From the NCBI RefSeq assembly GCF_014843845.1, contig NZ_JHQS01000030.1, positions 1 to 63,630 of the forward strand: DNA of 63,630 bases, written 5' to 3'. Position numbers and translations under genes: made by a program. The DNA is from Mesorhizobium amorphae (GTDB lineage: Bacteria; Pseudomonadota; Alphaproteobacteria; Rhizobiales; Rhizobiaceae). The notes beneath the pieces are model-generated. The model saw nothing but the letters and a program-made list of their open reading frames with translations. It searched no databases and was not told the origin of the DNA. Shown piece by piece: positions 25,860 to 34,732 of this stretch (positions are counted from its first letter, which is position 1; the number at the start of each line of letters is the position of its first letter).

Positions 25860-26545
25860 TGGTTGGGCGCGACAGCCGGCGCCCTTCCGAATGGCAGCGG
25901 CTTTTTCGCATTACTATCGACCTGATCGACCAGCTTCGCCAGAATGCCGGGGGCTACGACTTCGAATGGTCATTTGGCGGCGGAACGGCGATGATGATCC
26001 AGATCGGCCATCGCGAAAGCCACGACATTGATATTTTCCTCGACGACCCTCAATTGCTTGGTTTCATCGACCCATCCAGAAGCCACCTGCACTTTGAAAC
26101 GATGCCATCTGACTATCTGGGGGACGGGCTTCGGTTTCAGAAGTTCGCCTTCGAAGGCATTGGCGAAATCGACTTCATCGTTGCCGGAGCGCTGACGACG
26201 ACGCCGTTCGAAACCCGTGTGGTGGAAGGCAGAACGGTGCGTCTTGAAACCATTCCGGAAATTATCGCCAAGAAGGTCTATTACCGCGGATCGGAAGCCA
26301 ACCCGCGCGACATCTTCGACATCGCCGCTGCGGCCCGGTCGCAATTGGGCGAGGTCGTCAACGCCCTACGCGCGCTCCCCGAACATGTCGCTCGCACCAG
26401 AGAGCGGATGGAAAAGCTCAACCCGGAATTCGTCAGCCGCGCTATTGCGCAACTGATGATCATGCCTGACTACGAGGCGTCGGCCGCCGATAGTCTGGTC
26501 GCAGCGATCGCCGTGCTCGACGAGGTGTTGTCATCTAGAACCTGA
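25859..26545 (+). CDS. AbiEii/AbiGii-type nucleotidyltransferase
   Basis: A 228-residue DUF1814/AbiEii-like nucleotidyltransferase-fold protein. The polymerase-beta-type motif is FGGGTAMMIQIGHRESHDID followed by IFLDDPQLL, giving G-G-x-T-A and the D-x-D metal-binding pair. A third acidic strand is IGEIDFIVAG, and ETIPEIIAKKVYYRGSEANP matches the conserved IxxxKxxxR-like region. In AbiE systems the toxin blocks tRNAs by adding nucleotides and aborts phage infection. ATG 25859 overlaps the stop of the preceding gene. Whether this pair acts as a toxin-antitoxin module is inferred from family and context. Confidence 0.8.
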   Translation: MVGRDSRRPSEWQRLFRITIDLIDQLRQNAGGYDFEWSFGGGTAMMIQIGHRESHDIDIFLDDPQLLGFIDPSRSHLHFETMPSDYLGDGLRFQKFAFEGIGEIDFIVAGALTTTPFETRVVEGRTVRLETIPEIIAKKVYYRGSEANPRDIFDIAAAARSQLGEVVNALRALPEHVARTRERMEKLNPEFVSRAIAQLMIMPDYEASAADSLVAAIAVLDEVLSSRT

Positions 26546-26586
26546 CCGCCTCACGGTAGCGATCAATCGAGGGAGGGGGCGGCTTT

Positions 26587-27717
26587 TCAGAGCCCGGACG
26601 CCTTGGTGAGGTTGACCCGGAAACGGTCGCGACGCCGCTGGTACTTGCGGGTCATCTCGGCGCTGGCGTGGCCAAGCTGCTTCTGCACATAACGCTCGTC
26701 GACCTCGGCGGAGGAAGCGAGCCCGGCGCGCAGCGAGTGCCCGGAAAACTTTTGGCCGCGCTCCCCCTCGGAAAGATCCCCGCGCACACCGGCGGCCAAG
26801 GCCGCGCGTTTGACCAGCCGCGCCACCTCCTGATCGTTCAGCCGCTCGGCTCCCACCGCTTTGCCCTGACCGGTGACGCGGCGGAACAAGGGGCCATGGG
26901 CAATGCGGGCAAACTTCAGCCAGGCCTGTAGTGCGACAACCGGGCAGGTGGGGTCGGACGAGCCGCGGCCGATCTCGACCTCACGCCAGCCGGTCTTTCC
27001 GCGCAATGTCACCAGAACACCTTTGTCCGGGAAAAACTCGATCCAGCCGCGGCCATCTTCGGTTTGATCGCGGACAAGATCGAGGCCGACGATTTCGGAG
27101 CGGCGCAAGCCACCTGCGAAGCCCAACAGCAGCATGGCGCGGTCGCGCAGGCCACGCAGTGTGCCACGATCGAGCGTTTCCAGCATGGCGACAAGATCGT
27201 CGCGCAGGACGGCCTCCTTTTGTCGGGGAGGGGAGGCGTGTTTGTTGCGGATACCGGCGAGCACCGTGGCGATATGGCGGTCCTTCCGGTCGAGCGGTTG
27301 GCCGCGTTGCGCATAGTTCCAGGTCAACGACGATAGGCGGCGTTCGATCGTTGACACCGACTTTTTGTCCCGCTCCGATCCCGAGGCCTGGGCGGTGATG
27401 TAGAGGCCGACAATCTGTGGATCTGGCGGCAGCGGATCGAACGACTGGCGCCGGCACCAGGCGCAAAAATGCTTCCAGTCGGCGGCGTAGGCGCGACGGG
27501 TGTTTGCTGAAGTCGCCGCATCGACATAATCGCGCGCGCGGTCGGCGAGCTTTTCGAGATGCGTAGGCAACGTTGCCTGTCGCGGGTCGAGGACCGGCGG
27601 GCAAGGGGAGGGGCCTTCATCCGGCCGCCCCATCTCCATGATGACGTCGACAATGTCCGGCAGGTCATCGGCGTCGATTGCGTCGGTGGACACCATCAAA
27701 TTACGGGCATTGCCCAT
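26587..27717 (-). CDS. Tyrosine site-specific recombinase
   Basis: A 376-residue phage-integrase-type recombinase with a SAM-like core-binding domain (ANTRRAYAADWKHFCAWCRR, residues about 70-90). The catalytic domain shows the first Arg in GFAGGLRRSEIVGL, the HSLRAG H-x-x-R box, the second His in KQLGHASAEMTRKYQRR and the nucleophile Tyr in RKYQRR. It probably resolves plasmid multimers or integrated a mobile segment. No attachment site or flanking duplication was found. ATG 27717 is preferred to a TTG one codon upstream. Confidence 0.9.
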   Translation of the reverse strand: MGNARNLMVSTDAIDADDLPDIVDVIMEMGRPDEGPSPCPPVLDPRQATLPTHLEKLADRARDYVDAATSANTRRAYAADWKHFCAWCRRQSFDPLPPDPQIVGLYITAQASGSERDKKSVSTIERRLSSLTWNYAQRGQPLDRKDRHIATVLAGIRNKHASPPRQKEAVLRDDLVAMLETLDRGTLRGLRDRAMLLLGFAGGLRRSEIVGLDLVRDQTEDGRGWIEFFPDKGVLVTLRGKTGWREVEIGRGSSDPTCPVVALQAWLKFARIAHGPLFRRVTGQGKAVGAERLNDQEVARLVKRAALAAGVRGDLSEGERGQKFSGHSLRAGLASSAEVDERYVQKQLGHASAEMTRKYQRRRDRFRVNLTKASGL

Positions 27718-27955
27718 CAAGTCTCGTCCATTTTAATGTCGCAGCACTGCGATTCTTGGGAGCCAAGGTGCTGCCAAAGCGCGGAATTGTCCACCGCGAG
27801 CTGCGTGACGGAATAGCTGCGAGATTTGCGTCCGGTCGGGTCCGGTTATCGCATCACCGGGAGCGGGCCTGTCCGATCCAGTGATGGCCGGTGGTCTCTC
27901 CTTGCTTTCATGTTCAACATCCTTTATATTCCGTTCAACAGATGGAGATCCCAAG

Positions 27956-28252
27956 ATGGCCATACGTGGAGCAGCGGCAGCCGCAAGCGAGGAGCGGATC
28001 GCCCACACCCGCAACCGTCTGGTGCTTGAGCAGGCGAGGAAGGTCGGCCTTCTTGGTGCGGCCAAGAACACACGCCTGTCCGGAAGGGTGGCATCGGAAT
28101 TGATCGAGGCGGCAAAGAAGCGCGCTCATGTGACCTCCGACACCGAGCTGCTTGAGCTCGCCTTGTCGCGGCTGGCCCTCGAGGATGATTTTGGCGCCCG
28201 GCTCGTCGGCCGCAAGGGCAGCATCTCCGCGGACATCGATCTTGGCGTTTGA
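27956..28252 (+). CDS. Antitoxin of a PIN-domain toxin pair
   Basis: A 98-residue basic, helical protein (EERIAHTRNRLVLEQARKVG, then LSGRVASELIEAAKKRAHVT) overlapping the following PIN gene. C-terminal acidic residues (LEDDFGARLVGRKGSISADI) resemble antitoxin tails that fill the toxin active site. ATG 27956 has GGAG nine bases upstream. Family not named; the role is inferred from operon structure. Confidence 0.72.
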   Translation: MAIRGAAAAASEERIAHTRNRLVLEQARKVGLLGAAKNTRLSGRVASELIEAAKKRAHVTSDTELLELALSRLALEDDFGARLVGRKGSISADIDLGV

Positions 28253-28835
28253 TCTAGGGAGCGCACTGCGTTCCCTAAAACCACAGCGGCGCAGCGCTGG
28301 GCTGGCACGGCGACCAGATTCCGCTCTGTCCTGGGCAGGGGACCAGCCGCCTGTCGGCGGTGTATTGCTCCTCGACACGAGCGTCTATCTGGATGTGCTG
28401 CAAGGACGCACGCCCGAAGTGGTCGATGAGCTTCTGACCTATCGGCTCTGTCACCACTCGGCCGTCTGCCTTGCCGAGCTCAGCCACGTGTTCGGCCGGC
28501 TCGACCCGGCGCACCCCACGACGAAGTCGGTCCTGAAAGCGATTGCGGATACGATCGAGGATATTCCGGGACACCGGTTGCATGCACCCGACGCCACCGC
28601 CTGGGGACGCGCCGGCATGCTTGCCGGCCTGTTGTTCCGGCTGAGCCATCTGCCGAAAGGGGAGGGGCATGAACGCCGCTTCCTCAACGATGCGCTGATC
28701 TTTCACCAGGCCGGTTTGCTCGGGGCGACGGTCCTGACTGGTAATGTTGGGGATTTCGATTACCTCAGCCAGCTTGTTCCGTCGGTGCGGGTGATCTTCT
28801 ACCGGCCGGAGCCAGGCTTGCGCCCGCAGGACTGA
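28242..28835 (+). CDS. PIN-domain ribonuclease toxin
   Basis: A 197-residue protein with a C-terminal PIN domain (residues about 40-190). The acidic metal-binding residues appear in GGVLLLDTSVYLDVLQG (first Asp), AVCLAELSHVFGRLD (Glu), RRFLNDALIFHQA (Asp) and LTGNVGDFDYL (Asp), the normal VapC-like order. The N-terminal 40 residues are basic (LRSLKPQRRSAGLARRPD), as in other rhizobial members. The probable start is TTG 28242, overlapping the antitoxin gene by 11 nt; an ATG in a better context is lacking. Predicted to cleave RNA when unneutralised. Confidence 0.8.
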   Translation: MAFDLGSALRSLKPQRRSAGLARRPDSALSWAGDQPPVGGVLLLDTSVYLDVLQGRTPEVVDELLTYRLCHHSAVCLAELSHVFGRLDPAHPTTKSVLKAIADTIEDIPGHRLHAPDATAWGRAGMLAGLLFRLSHLPKGEGHERRFLNDALIFHQAGLLGATVLTGNVGDFDYLSQLVPSVRVIFYRPEPGLRPQD

Positions 28836-29205
28836 AGGCGTCGGGGGGGGCGATATGCAGCTGAACCGTCACCGTCGTCGCCAAGATGGTCGTCGTGGCT
28901 GTGGGACGGTCCGCGTGCCCGATTTGCGTGAGATTCGACATTCTGCTCGACGGGAGAGGCCTTTCCAGGCGACGTCCGGCAATTGGGCGTGAAGCCGGTC
29001 CGCTCATGGGCCGCGAACTCTCGTCGATCTGACGGTGAAAGCGTGCCGTCCGGCGATGAAAAACCAGCTAGAGCGGCCATTTCGCACGCGCTTCTACAAC
29101 GAGCGATAAGGCAACATTATCATTCGTTTTTGTGCGCCGACGGGTGCGGCGGTTTCGCGCGAAAAGTATTGCGAAAAGCGCCGCGCTGATTCATGCTGCA
29201 CCACG
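28836..29205. other. Intergenic region, no gene seen
   Basis: 370 bp between the PIN toxin and the DUF1403 gene. It contains only short overlapping frames without family features. A slightly AT-richer stretch near 29100-29130 could hold the promoter of the downstream pair. Confidence 0.4.
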
Positions 29206-30222
29206 ATGATTCTGCGTCCCAAACTCTCTCCGCGCCACAACGCCCCGCTCACCGGTGCCCCTTCGACTGTGTCGATGGCAACGGTGCCGGCCTGGCTGCG
29301 CCGCGCCGTCCCGGATGCGCAAAGCCTTGCCGGCCAGGACGTCGAGGACGTCGCGCTCGCTGCCGGCGCTGCCGTCTTCGCGCTCGATGCGGTGGTCCGC
29401 CGACAGGAGCGATGGGCCGGCGCCTGGCGCCGGCGCCTGGCTCTCACAGGAGCAGCGGTGACCGCGCGGCAGATGGGCCGCGTCGAGGATGAAAATGCCC
29501 TGCGCGATGCTGTGCTGCTTACCCGGCCTGGCGACGATGTCGGACCCGCCGGCAGGATGCTTGTGGCGTGGCGCAAGTTAGCCGCTACGCCAGCTGAAAA
29601 CCTGCTGACCGAGGCGAGCATCGGCGCGGTGCTGGCTGACCTCGGTTTCGCGCGTGACGAGGGGAGTGTGCGCGACCTGACGCACGAGTTTCGTGAGCCT
29701 GGCGCCAGTGAGGGGACGGTGGGAAGGCTAACCGGCGCCATCGCGAGTGCCGAGCGCCATGGCCTGGGGCGCGCCCTCGGAGCCTGGCTCGCCGACGCCC
29801 TGCTGGCGCAGCGCCTGGGCTGGGGCCATGCGGTGCCGTTGCTGGGTGCCGAGGCAGCCTTAGGGACAAGCTCCCGCCCGCGCCGATCGGCAACCAGCTC
29901 TGTGGCGACAGGCACTGAGACAAATCCTGAGCGTGCCAAAAATCTGCTTGCCGCGCAGGCGCGGGCTGCGCTGCGTGCCATTGATCTTTCCGCCGAGCTC
30001 GAGCGCCGCGCGGACCGGCTGCTTGCCGTTGCGCCGAAACTCAGGGCCAAGGCGGCGGACGCTGTTGTCGACAGGCTCCTGTCCGACGATGCGATCGTTG
30101 CCTCGGAAAGGATCGCTGGCATGAGCGACCGTGGGCTGCGCCGCCTGTTCGACCGGCTGGTCGAACTCGGCGCCGTGCGTGAGCTGTCCGGCCGCCCGAC
30201 CTTCCGCATCTACGGGCTGTGA
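29206..30222 (+). CDS. DUF1403 family protein
   Basis: A 338-residue DUF1403 protein. Typical features are PAWLRRAVPDAQSLAGQDVE, AGAAVFALDAVVRRQERWAG, AWRRRLALTGAAVTARQMGR and a C-terminal winged-helix-like LRRLFDRLVELGAVRELSGR then PTFRIYGL. The last segment resembles a helix-turn-helix for DNA binding. The family occurs almost only on alphaproteobacterial plasmids, directly upstream of scpB, as here: its TGA overlaps the GTG of the next gene. Function unknown; a regulator or adaptor for the plasmid ScpB is plausible. Confidence 0.82.
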   Translation: MILRPKLSPRHNAPLTGAPSTVSMATVPAWLRRAVPDAQSLAGQDVEDVALAAGAAVFALDAVVRRQERWAGAWRRRLALTGAAVTARQMGRVEDENALRDAVLLTRPGDDVGPAGRMLVAWRKLAATPAENLLTEASIGAVLADLGFARDEGSVRDLTHEFREPGASEGTVGRLTGAIASAERHGLGRALGAWLADALLAQRLGWGHAVPLLGAEAALGTSSRPRRSATSSVATGTETNPERAKNLLAAQARAALRAIDLSAELERRADRLLAVAPKLRAKAADAVVDRLLSDDAIVASERIAGMSDRGLRRLFDRLVELGAVRELSGRPTFRIYGL

Positions 30223-30938
30223 AGACGATGGTGGAGAGTGCACGTAGGAGAAGGGGAGGAGCTCAAGGAGGCGACAGCCGAACAAATGACCATTTGTTTG
30301 ATCGGGAGATGGATCACCTACCGCCGGAGGCGCGCTGGCGCGAGTGGATGCACCGCGTCGAGGCAACGATCTTCGCCGCCAGTGAACCGGTCGGCCGCGA
30401 GGCGCTGGCCCGCATCGTCGGCAGAAGTTGCAGCATCGATCTCCTCATCGACGACATCCGTGAGGAACTGCGCGGCCGGCCCTACGACCTGGTCGCCGTC
30501 GCGGGTGGCTGGAAGCACCTGACGCGGCCGGCCTATGCCGATGCCATCCGCGCCGCGGTCGGAGGAAACGAATTCGCGAGCGAGCTTACGCAGTCCGAGG
30601 TGCTGGTGCTGATGTGTGTGGCCTATTTCCAACCGATCACCCGCGCGGAATTGTCATCCTTCTTCGGCAAGGAAATCAGCAGAGACCTGATAGGCCATCT
30701 GCGTGGCGCAGGCTTCATCGCCTCCGGTCCGCGTAGCCCGACGCCTGGTGCGCCTTACACCTACGTCACGACAAAAGAGTTCCTGCTGGAGTTCGGGCTC
30801 GACACGCTGCGCGATCTGCCGGATTTCGAGGCGCTCGAGGATGCTGGGTTGCTGTCGAAGGAGAAGCTGCTGGCGGGCGACATTATGCCAGAGCTGGCTG
30901 GCGCCCACGAGAATGCCGGAGTCGATATGGAGGAATAG
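30219..30938 (+). CDS. scpB: Plasmid-borne ScpB segregation and condensation protein
   Basis: A 239-residue ScpB, a winged-helix kleisin-associated subunit of SMC-ScpAB condensin. Signature segments: HRVEATIFAASEPVGREALA, RIVGRSCSIDLLIDDIREEL and YDLVAVAGGWKHLTRPAYAD, then LTQSEVLVLMCVAYFQPITR with AELSSFFGKEISRDLIGHLR. The usual C-terminal YVTTKEFLLEFGL is present. No smc or scpA gene is in the window, so it could work with the host proteins or form a separate plasmid function with DUF1403. The start GTG 30219 overlaps the preceding stop; ATG 30228 is an alternative. Confidence 0.85.
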   Translation: MKTMVESARRRRGGAQGGDSRTNDHLFDREMDHLPPEARWREWMHRVEATIFAASEPVGREALARIVGRSCSIDLLIDDIREELRGRPYDLVAVAGGWKHLTRPAYADAIRAAVGGNEFASELTQSEVLVLMCVAYFQPITRAELSSFFGKEISRDLIGHLRGAGFIASGPRSPTPGAPYTYVTTKEFLLEFGLDTLRDLPDFEALEDAGLLSKEKLLAGDIMPELAGAHENAGVDMEE

Positions 30939-31355
30939 CTCGGCGCTAGGCTATGCTTTGCGGGTGCGTCCGGCTTTCAATAGCAATCTGGCGCCCAGGG
31001 CGCCTATGTCCGAAATTCGCAGGCAAATTTCGAACATTGATCCAGTCAGCGGCGTCAAGAAGCGATATGCCGGCTATGCAAGGTTCAAAGGAACTTATCT
31101 GCGACGAGCGCAAGAAGCCAATGCGGCGTCGGGCGCTTAAGCGGAAGAAGCGGGCCTTGCAGGACCGCAAGCGCGCGCATTGTGGTGAAGATTTGTCCCT
31201 TGTATATTCCGAACTGGGCCGATTTAACGCTTCGCACGGCTACGTCGCCGAGACCACCGAATTGATCCACGACCGTTGTCATCGTGAGCGGAAGGCGACG
31301 AAAAGGTACGCTTAAATTAATGGGACTTTTCGCGGGTCTAAGGTGATTGAGACAG
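30939..31355. other. Intergenic region, no gene seen
   Basis: 417 bp between convergent scpB and the GHKL-nuclease gene. Several short frames exist but none shows family features, a good ribosome-binding site or coding bias. Base composition shifts here from very GC-rich to more AT-rich DNA, marking entry into the accessory island. Confidence 0.4.
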
Positions 31356-33326
31356 CTATTTCTTGCCTTGCCCTTCGTCAGGCTTAACAACCTTAAAATA
31401 CATCTCATTCAAATTTCCCATCGCCTCCTCCTCCCCAATCTCCAACTCCAATTTGCTTCGAATGTACTCATGGCGACCAAGGCAATCCTGAATGATCTCG
31501 CCCCAAGTCTTGACCCATATACGTGCGCGGCCAGCTTTGAAAATATGAGCACAACCGGGTGGACGATCCTGCGCGTTACAAAGTTCGTTTAATGCATCGT
31601 CGGTTTCGACACCGACAAGCCAAAAATCCCAAGACACCAGGGTTTTGTCGAAGCGCGGGTCTTGAATGACTGAATTTGCGTAATCGAAAAGCTGAGCGAA
31701 ATCGGCATGAGCCAGTTTCCGGTTTGCGCGCTTGAGTTCTACAATCAAATGATTGTCATCTGTGCGACCGCTAACCTTAACGAGCTTTGCTAGCATAATA
31801 TCAACACGGCCTGTTTTGCCGCCCGACTTGAGCACTGGTTCGGTAATTCGCGTGTCGCGCCTTAACAGGCGCAAATGCTCACGTAGCATGTTTGTGAGAC
31901 TGCTTTCCGAGCGGCCCAACGCAAACTGCTCGCCGAATAGCCAAGAATTTGCCTCAACGACCTTATGGATATGCTCTCTCTCCTTGACGCTGTCGCGTAT
32001 CTCAGCGGTGCAAACGAGGCCACGAAGCCCCACGGCTACTTTGAGCCGATGGTCGATGTCCTTCACCGCATCGATGATGTTGGTAAGGTTTGCCTTGTCG
32101 AGTAGTGCGGAGAATTCCTTCTGCTTCGCCTGCGGTAAAATCAGGACCTCGGAGAGAATCTTGGACAACTCAGGTGAGCCCGACTCGATGGCCTCCTTCA
32201 AGAGACGGAACGACAATTGACGGGCCGCCTTTGTCTGGTCGTTAAAGCCGTCAACGTAGTCGTTAACAGTCACCGCACAAATATCAAAGACTTGTCGTGC
32301 TTTGTCCGCTGAACGCGATGCTGCGACTTCCGGATAGGGATAAACCCCTTCAGCTTTCCAGGTGTCGATGAGAGCCTTCGCCTTCTCGCGTTCCCTCTGC
32401 TTGAAATATACGGATAGACGCTCTCGCGCGGCGGCCAGCAGGTGTCCCATGCCGTCGGCCAGATCAATATCTACGAGCGCTCCTTCATCTAACTGAGAGA
32501 AATATGTTGACTTAAGGTAGGCGCCAAAATTGAACCCAGGCGCTCTTACCTCCGGCGCTCGCTCCGAAAGTGCGAAGCCATTTTCATCGCAAAGATAGAG
32601 AGCACGACCACTTATTGAACGCCATTCGACAATTTCAAGCGACGACGTAATGGTGTCGCCATTACGGAGTGAGAGAGGAGGCAGGGGAAAAGTTTCGCGC
32701 TTGGCGACGATCTCATCGGTGTTTAGGCGGTTTCCGTTGATTGAGAGTACAACGCCCCGATAGTTCAGCAAGTATGGTGCGAAAATGCGCGACATGTGCT
32801 CCGAGAAGTCAGTCGATAGCAGCGACCCATCACCCGGTTCGGGATTTGCGACGGTGACGATCGTTCCCGTCCGTTTTTCAACCGCCTTTTGCACATCAGA
32901 GAGCGTGAACTTTCCCGGCTGGGAAACGGTGCCTCGTATCTCATAGGCTTGAAACCCGTTAGCGTCTTTGAACGTCGTGTACCATGTCACGATTCCGCCT
33001 AGCGCAAACGCGCGGAATCGGCCCTCGCCAAACTTCCCATGCATAAGGCGCTTGTCAGGCGTTCGCTGGACCTTTGCCTTCCATGAACCGCCGAGTGCGG
33101 CGAACCGGTGCTCGTCGTTTTTTGGGAGAGGTATACCGGACCCATCGTCTGTGACGATTATCTCGTGCAAGACACCCAATGGATTGAGCCGAAATTCGAC
33201 CGACACGTTGTTGGCATCCGCGTCAAGCGCATTCCACACAATCTCCGACACTGCCCGCAAAGGGCGTGTCCGGCAGAGCCGATGCCAGAAATCTTGCTTT
33301 GGGCTTACGTCGATGGTGGTGGCCAC
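31356..33326 (-). CDS. GHKL ATPase fused to a Shedu-like nuclease domain
   Basis: A 656-residue fusion. The N-terminal Bergerat (GHKL, Hsp90/MutL-type) ATPase shows the N-box SEIVWNALDADANNV with Glu28, Asn32 and Asp35, then the G1 motif VTDDGSGIP (59-66) and the G2-like GKFGEGRFRAFALGG (97-111). The C-terminal part (about residues 420-560) resembles DUF4263/Shedu PD-(D/E)XK nucleases: EREHIHKVVEANSWLFGEQF, GRVDIMLAKLV (Asp) and NHLIVELKRAN (Glu-x-Lys). The central 200 residues are unassigned. The DNA is markedly less GC-rich than the plasmid backbone, suggesting recent acquisition. A single-gene anti-phage system is the likely role. Confidence 0.78.
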   Translation of the reverse strand: MATTIDVSPKQDFWHRLCRTRPLRAVSEIVWNALDADANNVSVEFRLNPLGVLHEIIVTDDGSGIPLPKNDEHRFAALGGSWKAKVQRTPDKRLMHGKFGEGRFRAFALGGIVTWYTTFKDANGFQAYEIRGTVSQPGKFTLSDVQKAVEKRTGTIVTVANPEPGDGSLLSTDFSEHMSRIFAPYLLNYRGVVLSINGNRLNTDEIVAKRETFPLPPLSLRNGDTITSSLEIVEWRSISGRALYLCDENGFALSERAPEVRAPGFNFGAYLKSTYFSQLDEGALVDIDLADGMGHLLAAARERLSVYFKQREREKAKALIDTWKAEGVYPYPEVAASRSADKARQVFDICAVTVNDYVDGFNDQTKAARQLSFRLLKEAIESGSPELSKILSEVLILPQAKQKEFSALLDKANLTNIIDAVKDIDHRLKVAVGLRGLVCTAEIRDSVKEREHIHKVVEANSWLFGEQFALGRSESSLTNMLREHLRLLRRDTRITEPVLKSGGKTGRVDIMLAKLVKVSGRTDDNHLIVELKRANRKLAHADFAQLFDYANSVIQDPRFDKTLVSWDFWLVGVETDDALNELCNAQDRPPGCAHIFKAGRARIWVKTWGEIIQDCLGRHEYIRSKLELEIGEEEAMGNLNEMYFKVVKPDEGQGKK

Positions 33327-33856
33327 AGAAATCTCCTACGCGTAGTTTATGAAGAGATGGCTCGCTTCACTAGAGGGTTTGATTTCCTGCAGGTCTGCAG
33401 GCGCGCTGCGAACCAAATATTTGCGCTGGAACGCGGCCACCTTTTATTGACCGCCAAATTTGAGAGGCAGGCACGGAACTCTCATCCGATTGCTCCGACA
33501 AGCCGCCCGTGGAATTGTTGCGTTATCTGATCGTAGCGCACGTCCGCTTCGCAGTCGCAGCTGTCGAAAGCACAGGCTGCTTACGGCTCAGTGCTGCCGG
33601 GCGGCAAGGCGCCGCATGCCAGCCGTGTGTACGCAAACATTGCCTACGCCAAAGCGGACGTTCCGGCTGACTGGATTGAATATTAGCAATGCGCAACAAA
33701 CTAGCTGTCCGACAAGTCAAACATCGGTTCCGACTGTTGGCGCGATGGAGGTGGCCAGAGTGACGTAGCTGGCCGGAAAGTAGCACAGTTTTCATAGGCG
33801 GCACGAGGGCGCTGCGCCAAGAGTTCGCACGGGTCGCACGCCGTGCTGGTGCGTGC
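33327..33856. other. Intergenic region, no gene seen
   Basis: 530 bp with no supported gene between the nuclease fusion (its start side) and the end of the SLOG gene. Frames are short and lack family features. It probably contains the promoter of the GHKL-nuclease gene near 33330-33420 and may include remnants of older insertions. Confidence 0.4.
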
Positions 33857-34732
33857 TCAAACAATGGCCAGCCACTGCTCGAGCAGTAATGCAGCCCGAA
33901 ACGCGGTTTGCTCAGCCCGATCATCGTCAACGATAGCGCCGAGCGCGCTGCGAAGCCCGCCGGGGATGCGATGGCGAAGGCTTTCCACCTGCTCGATAGC
34001 GGGCGCATAGCTTGCTTGCTGCTCAGTTCGTGGCACCTTGCCGGCGAGATCCATCAGGCCAAGCGCGATGGCGACATCGCGCGCTGCACCGCCAAACGCG
34101 CCGAGGACGATCAGCGGCTTGCCCGCATCCAGTGTCAACACCGCCTCCTCGACGATCCCCGGCATCACCCCGTCATAGGCATCGGCCGGATCGGCCAGCA
34201 CTCCCATCTTGCCGCCCAAGATCACGCGCGCATCGGCGCGGGCCGTCACCATACGCCGCGCACCGCTGTGTGCTTGTGCGGGCGAGAGGTTTGGAACTGC
34301 GGCAAACCAGGCGACAAGCTGCGCATGGTTCTTTACGATCTCCTCGCCGAGCCGGATGCCACCACCGCCGGGTCGGGCGGCAACGAATGCGTCCCCGCGA
34401 GCAATAGCCGTCCGCACTGTGCTGCGCCCCTCGTTCAGGATGGCGTAGAGGTCCTCATAGCGTGTCAACCGCGCCACAGGCTCGGGGATGAAATGGTGGA
34501 ACGGCGCATCGCGGGTGCCGGCATAGGCGCCCGCCAGGTGACGGAAAATCTTAAAAGTATAGCCATCTGGTTCGAGATTGCCCCCATAGCCGATGTCGGC
34601 GCCAGCGCGCACAAGCGCGGTGCAGATCGAAAGTACCGCCCGGTCGATCTCACGCTGGGGGAAGCCGAGCCTAGCACGGTCGGGCGCGTCGCTGACCGAG
34701 ACTGCAACCAGCCGGCCATCGAGCGCGCTCAT
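33857..34732 (-). CDS. Stand-alone SLOG-domain protein
   Basis: A 291-residue protein of the SLOG (SMF/DprA-LOG) Rossmann-like superfamily. Glycine-rich nucleotide-binding features are RAGADIGYGGNLEPDGYTFK near the start, ARVILGGKMGVLADPADAYD, and the classic LOG helix-strand VMPGIVEEAVLTLDAGKPLI followed by VLGAFGGAARDVAIALGLMD. SLOG domains bind nucleotides; in Thoeris ThsA a SLOG domain senses the cyclic ADP-ribose-type signal made by TIR proteins. Here it is the last gene of a TIR operon, its ATG overlapping the stop of the TIR gene. Predicted sensor, or a ligand-processing enzyme; no effector domain is fused to it. Confidence 0.8.
   Translation of the reverse strand: MSALDGRLVAVSVSDAPDRARLGFPQREIDRAVLSICTALVRAGADIGYGGNLEPDGYTFKIFRHLAGAYAGTRDAPFHHFIPEPVARLTRYEDLYAILNEGRSTVRTAIARGDAFVAARPGGGGIRLGEEIVKNHAQLVAWFAAVPNLSPAQAHSGARRMVTARADARVILGGKMGVLADPADAYDGVMPGIVEEAVLTLDAGKPLIVLGAFGGAARDVAIALGLMDLAGKVPRTEQQASYAPAIEQVESLRHRIPGGLRSALGAIVDDDRAEQTAFRAALLLEQWLAIV

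Noticed and set aside
26546..27955. Attachment sites for the tyrosine recombinase at 26587-27717
   Set aside because: No tRNA gene or convincing direct repeats were found around the gene.
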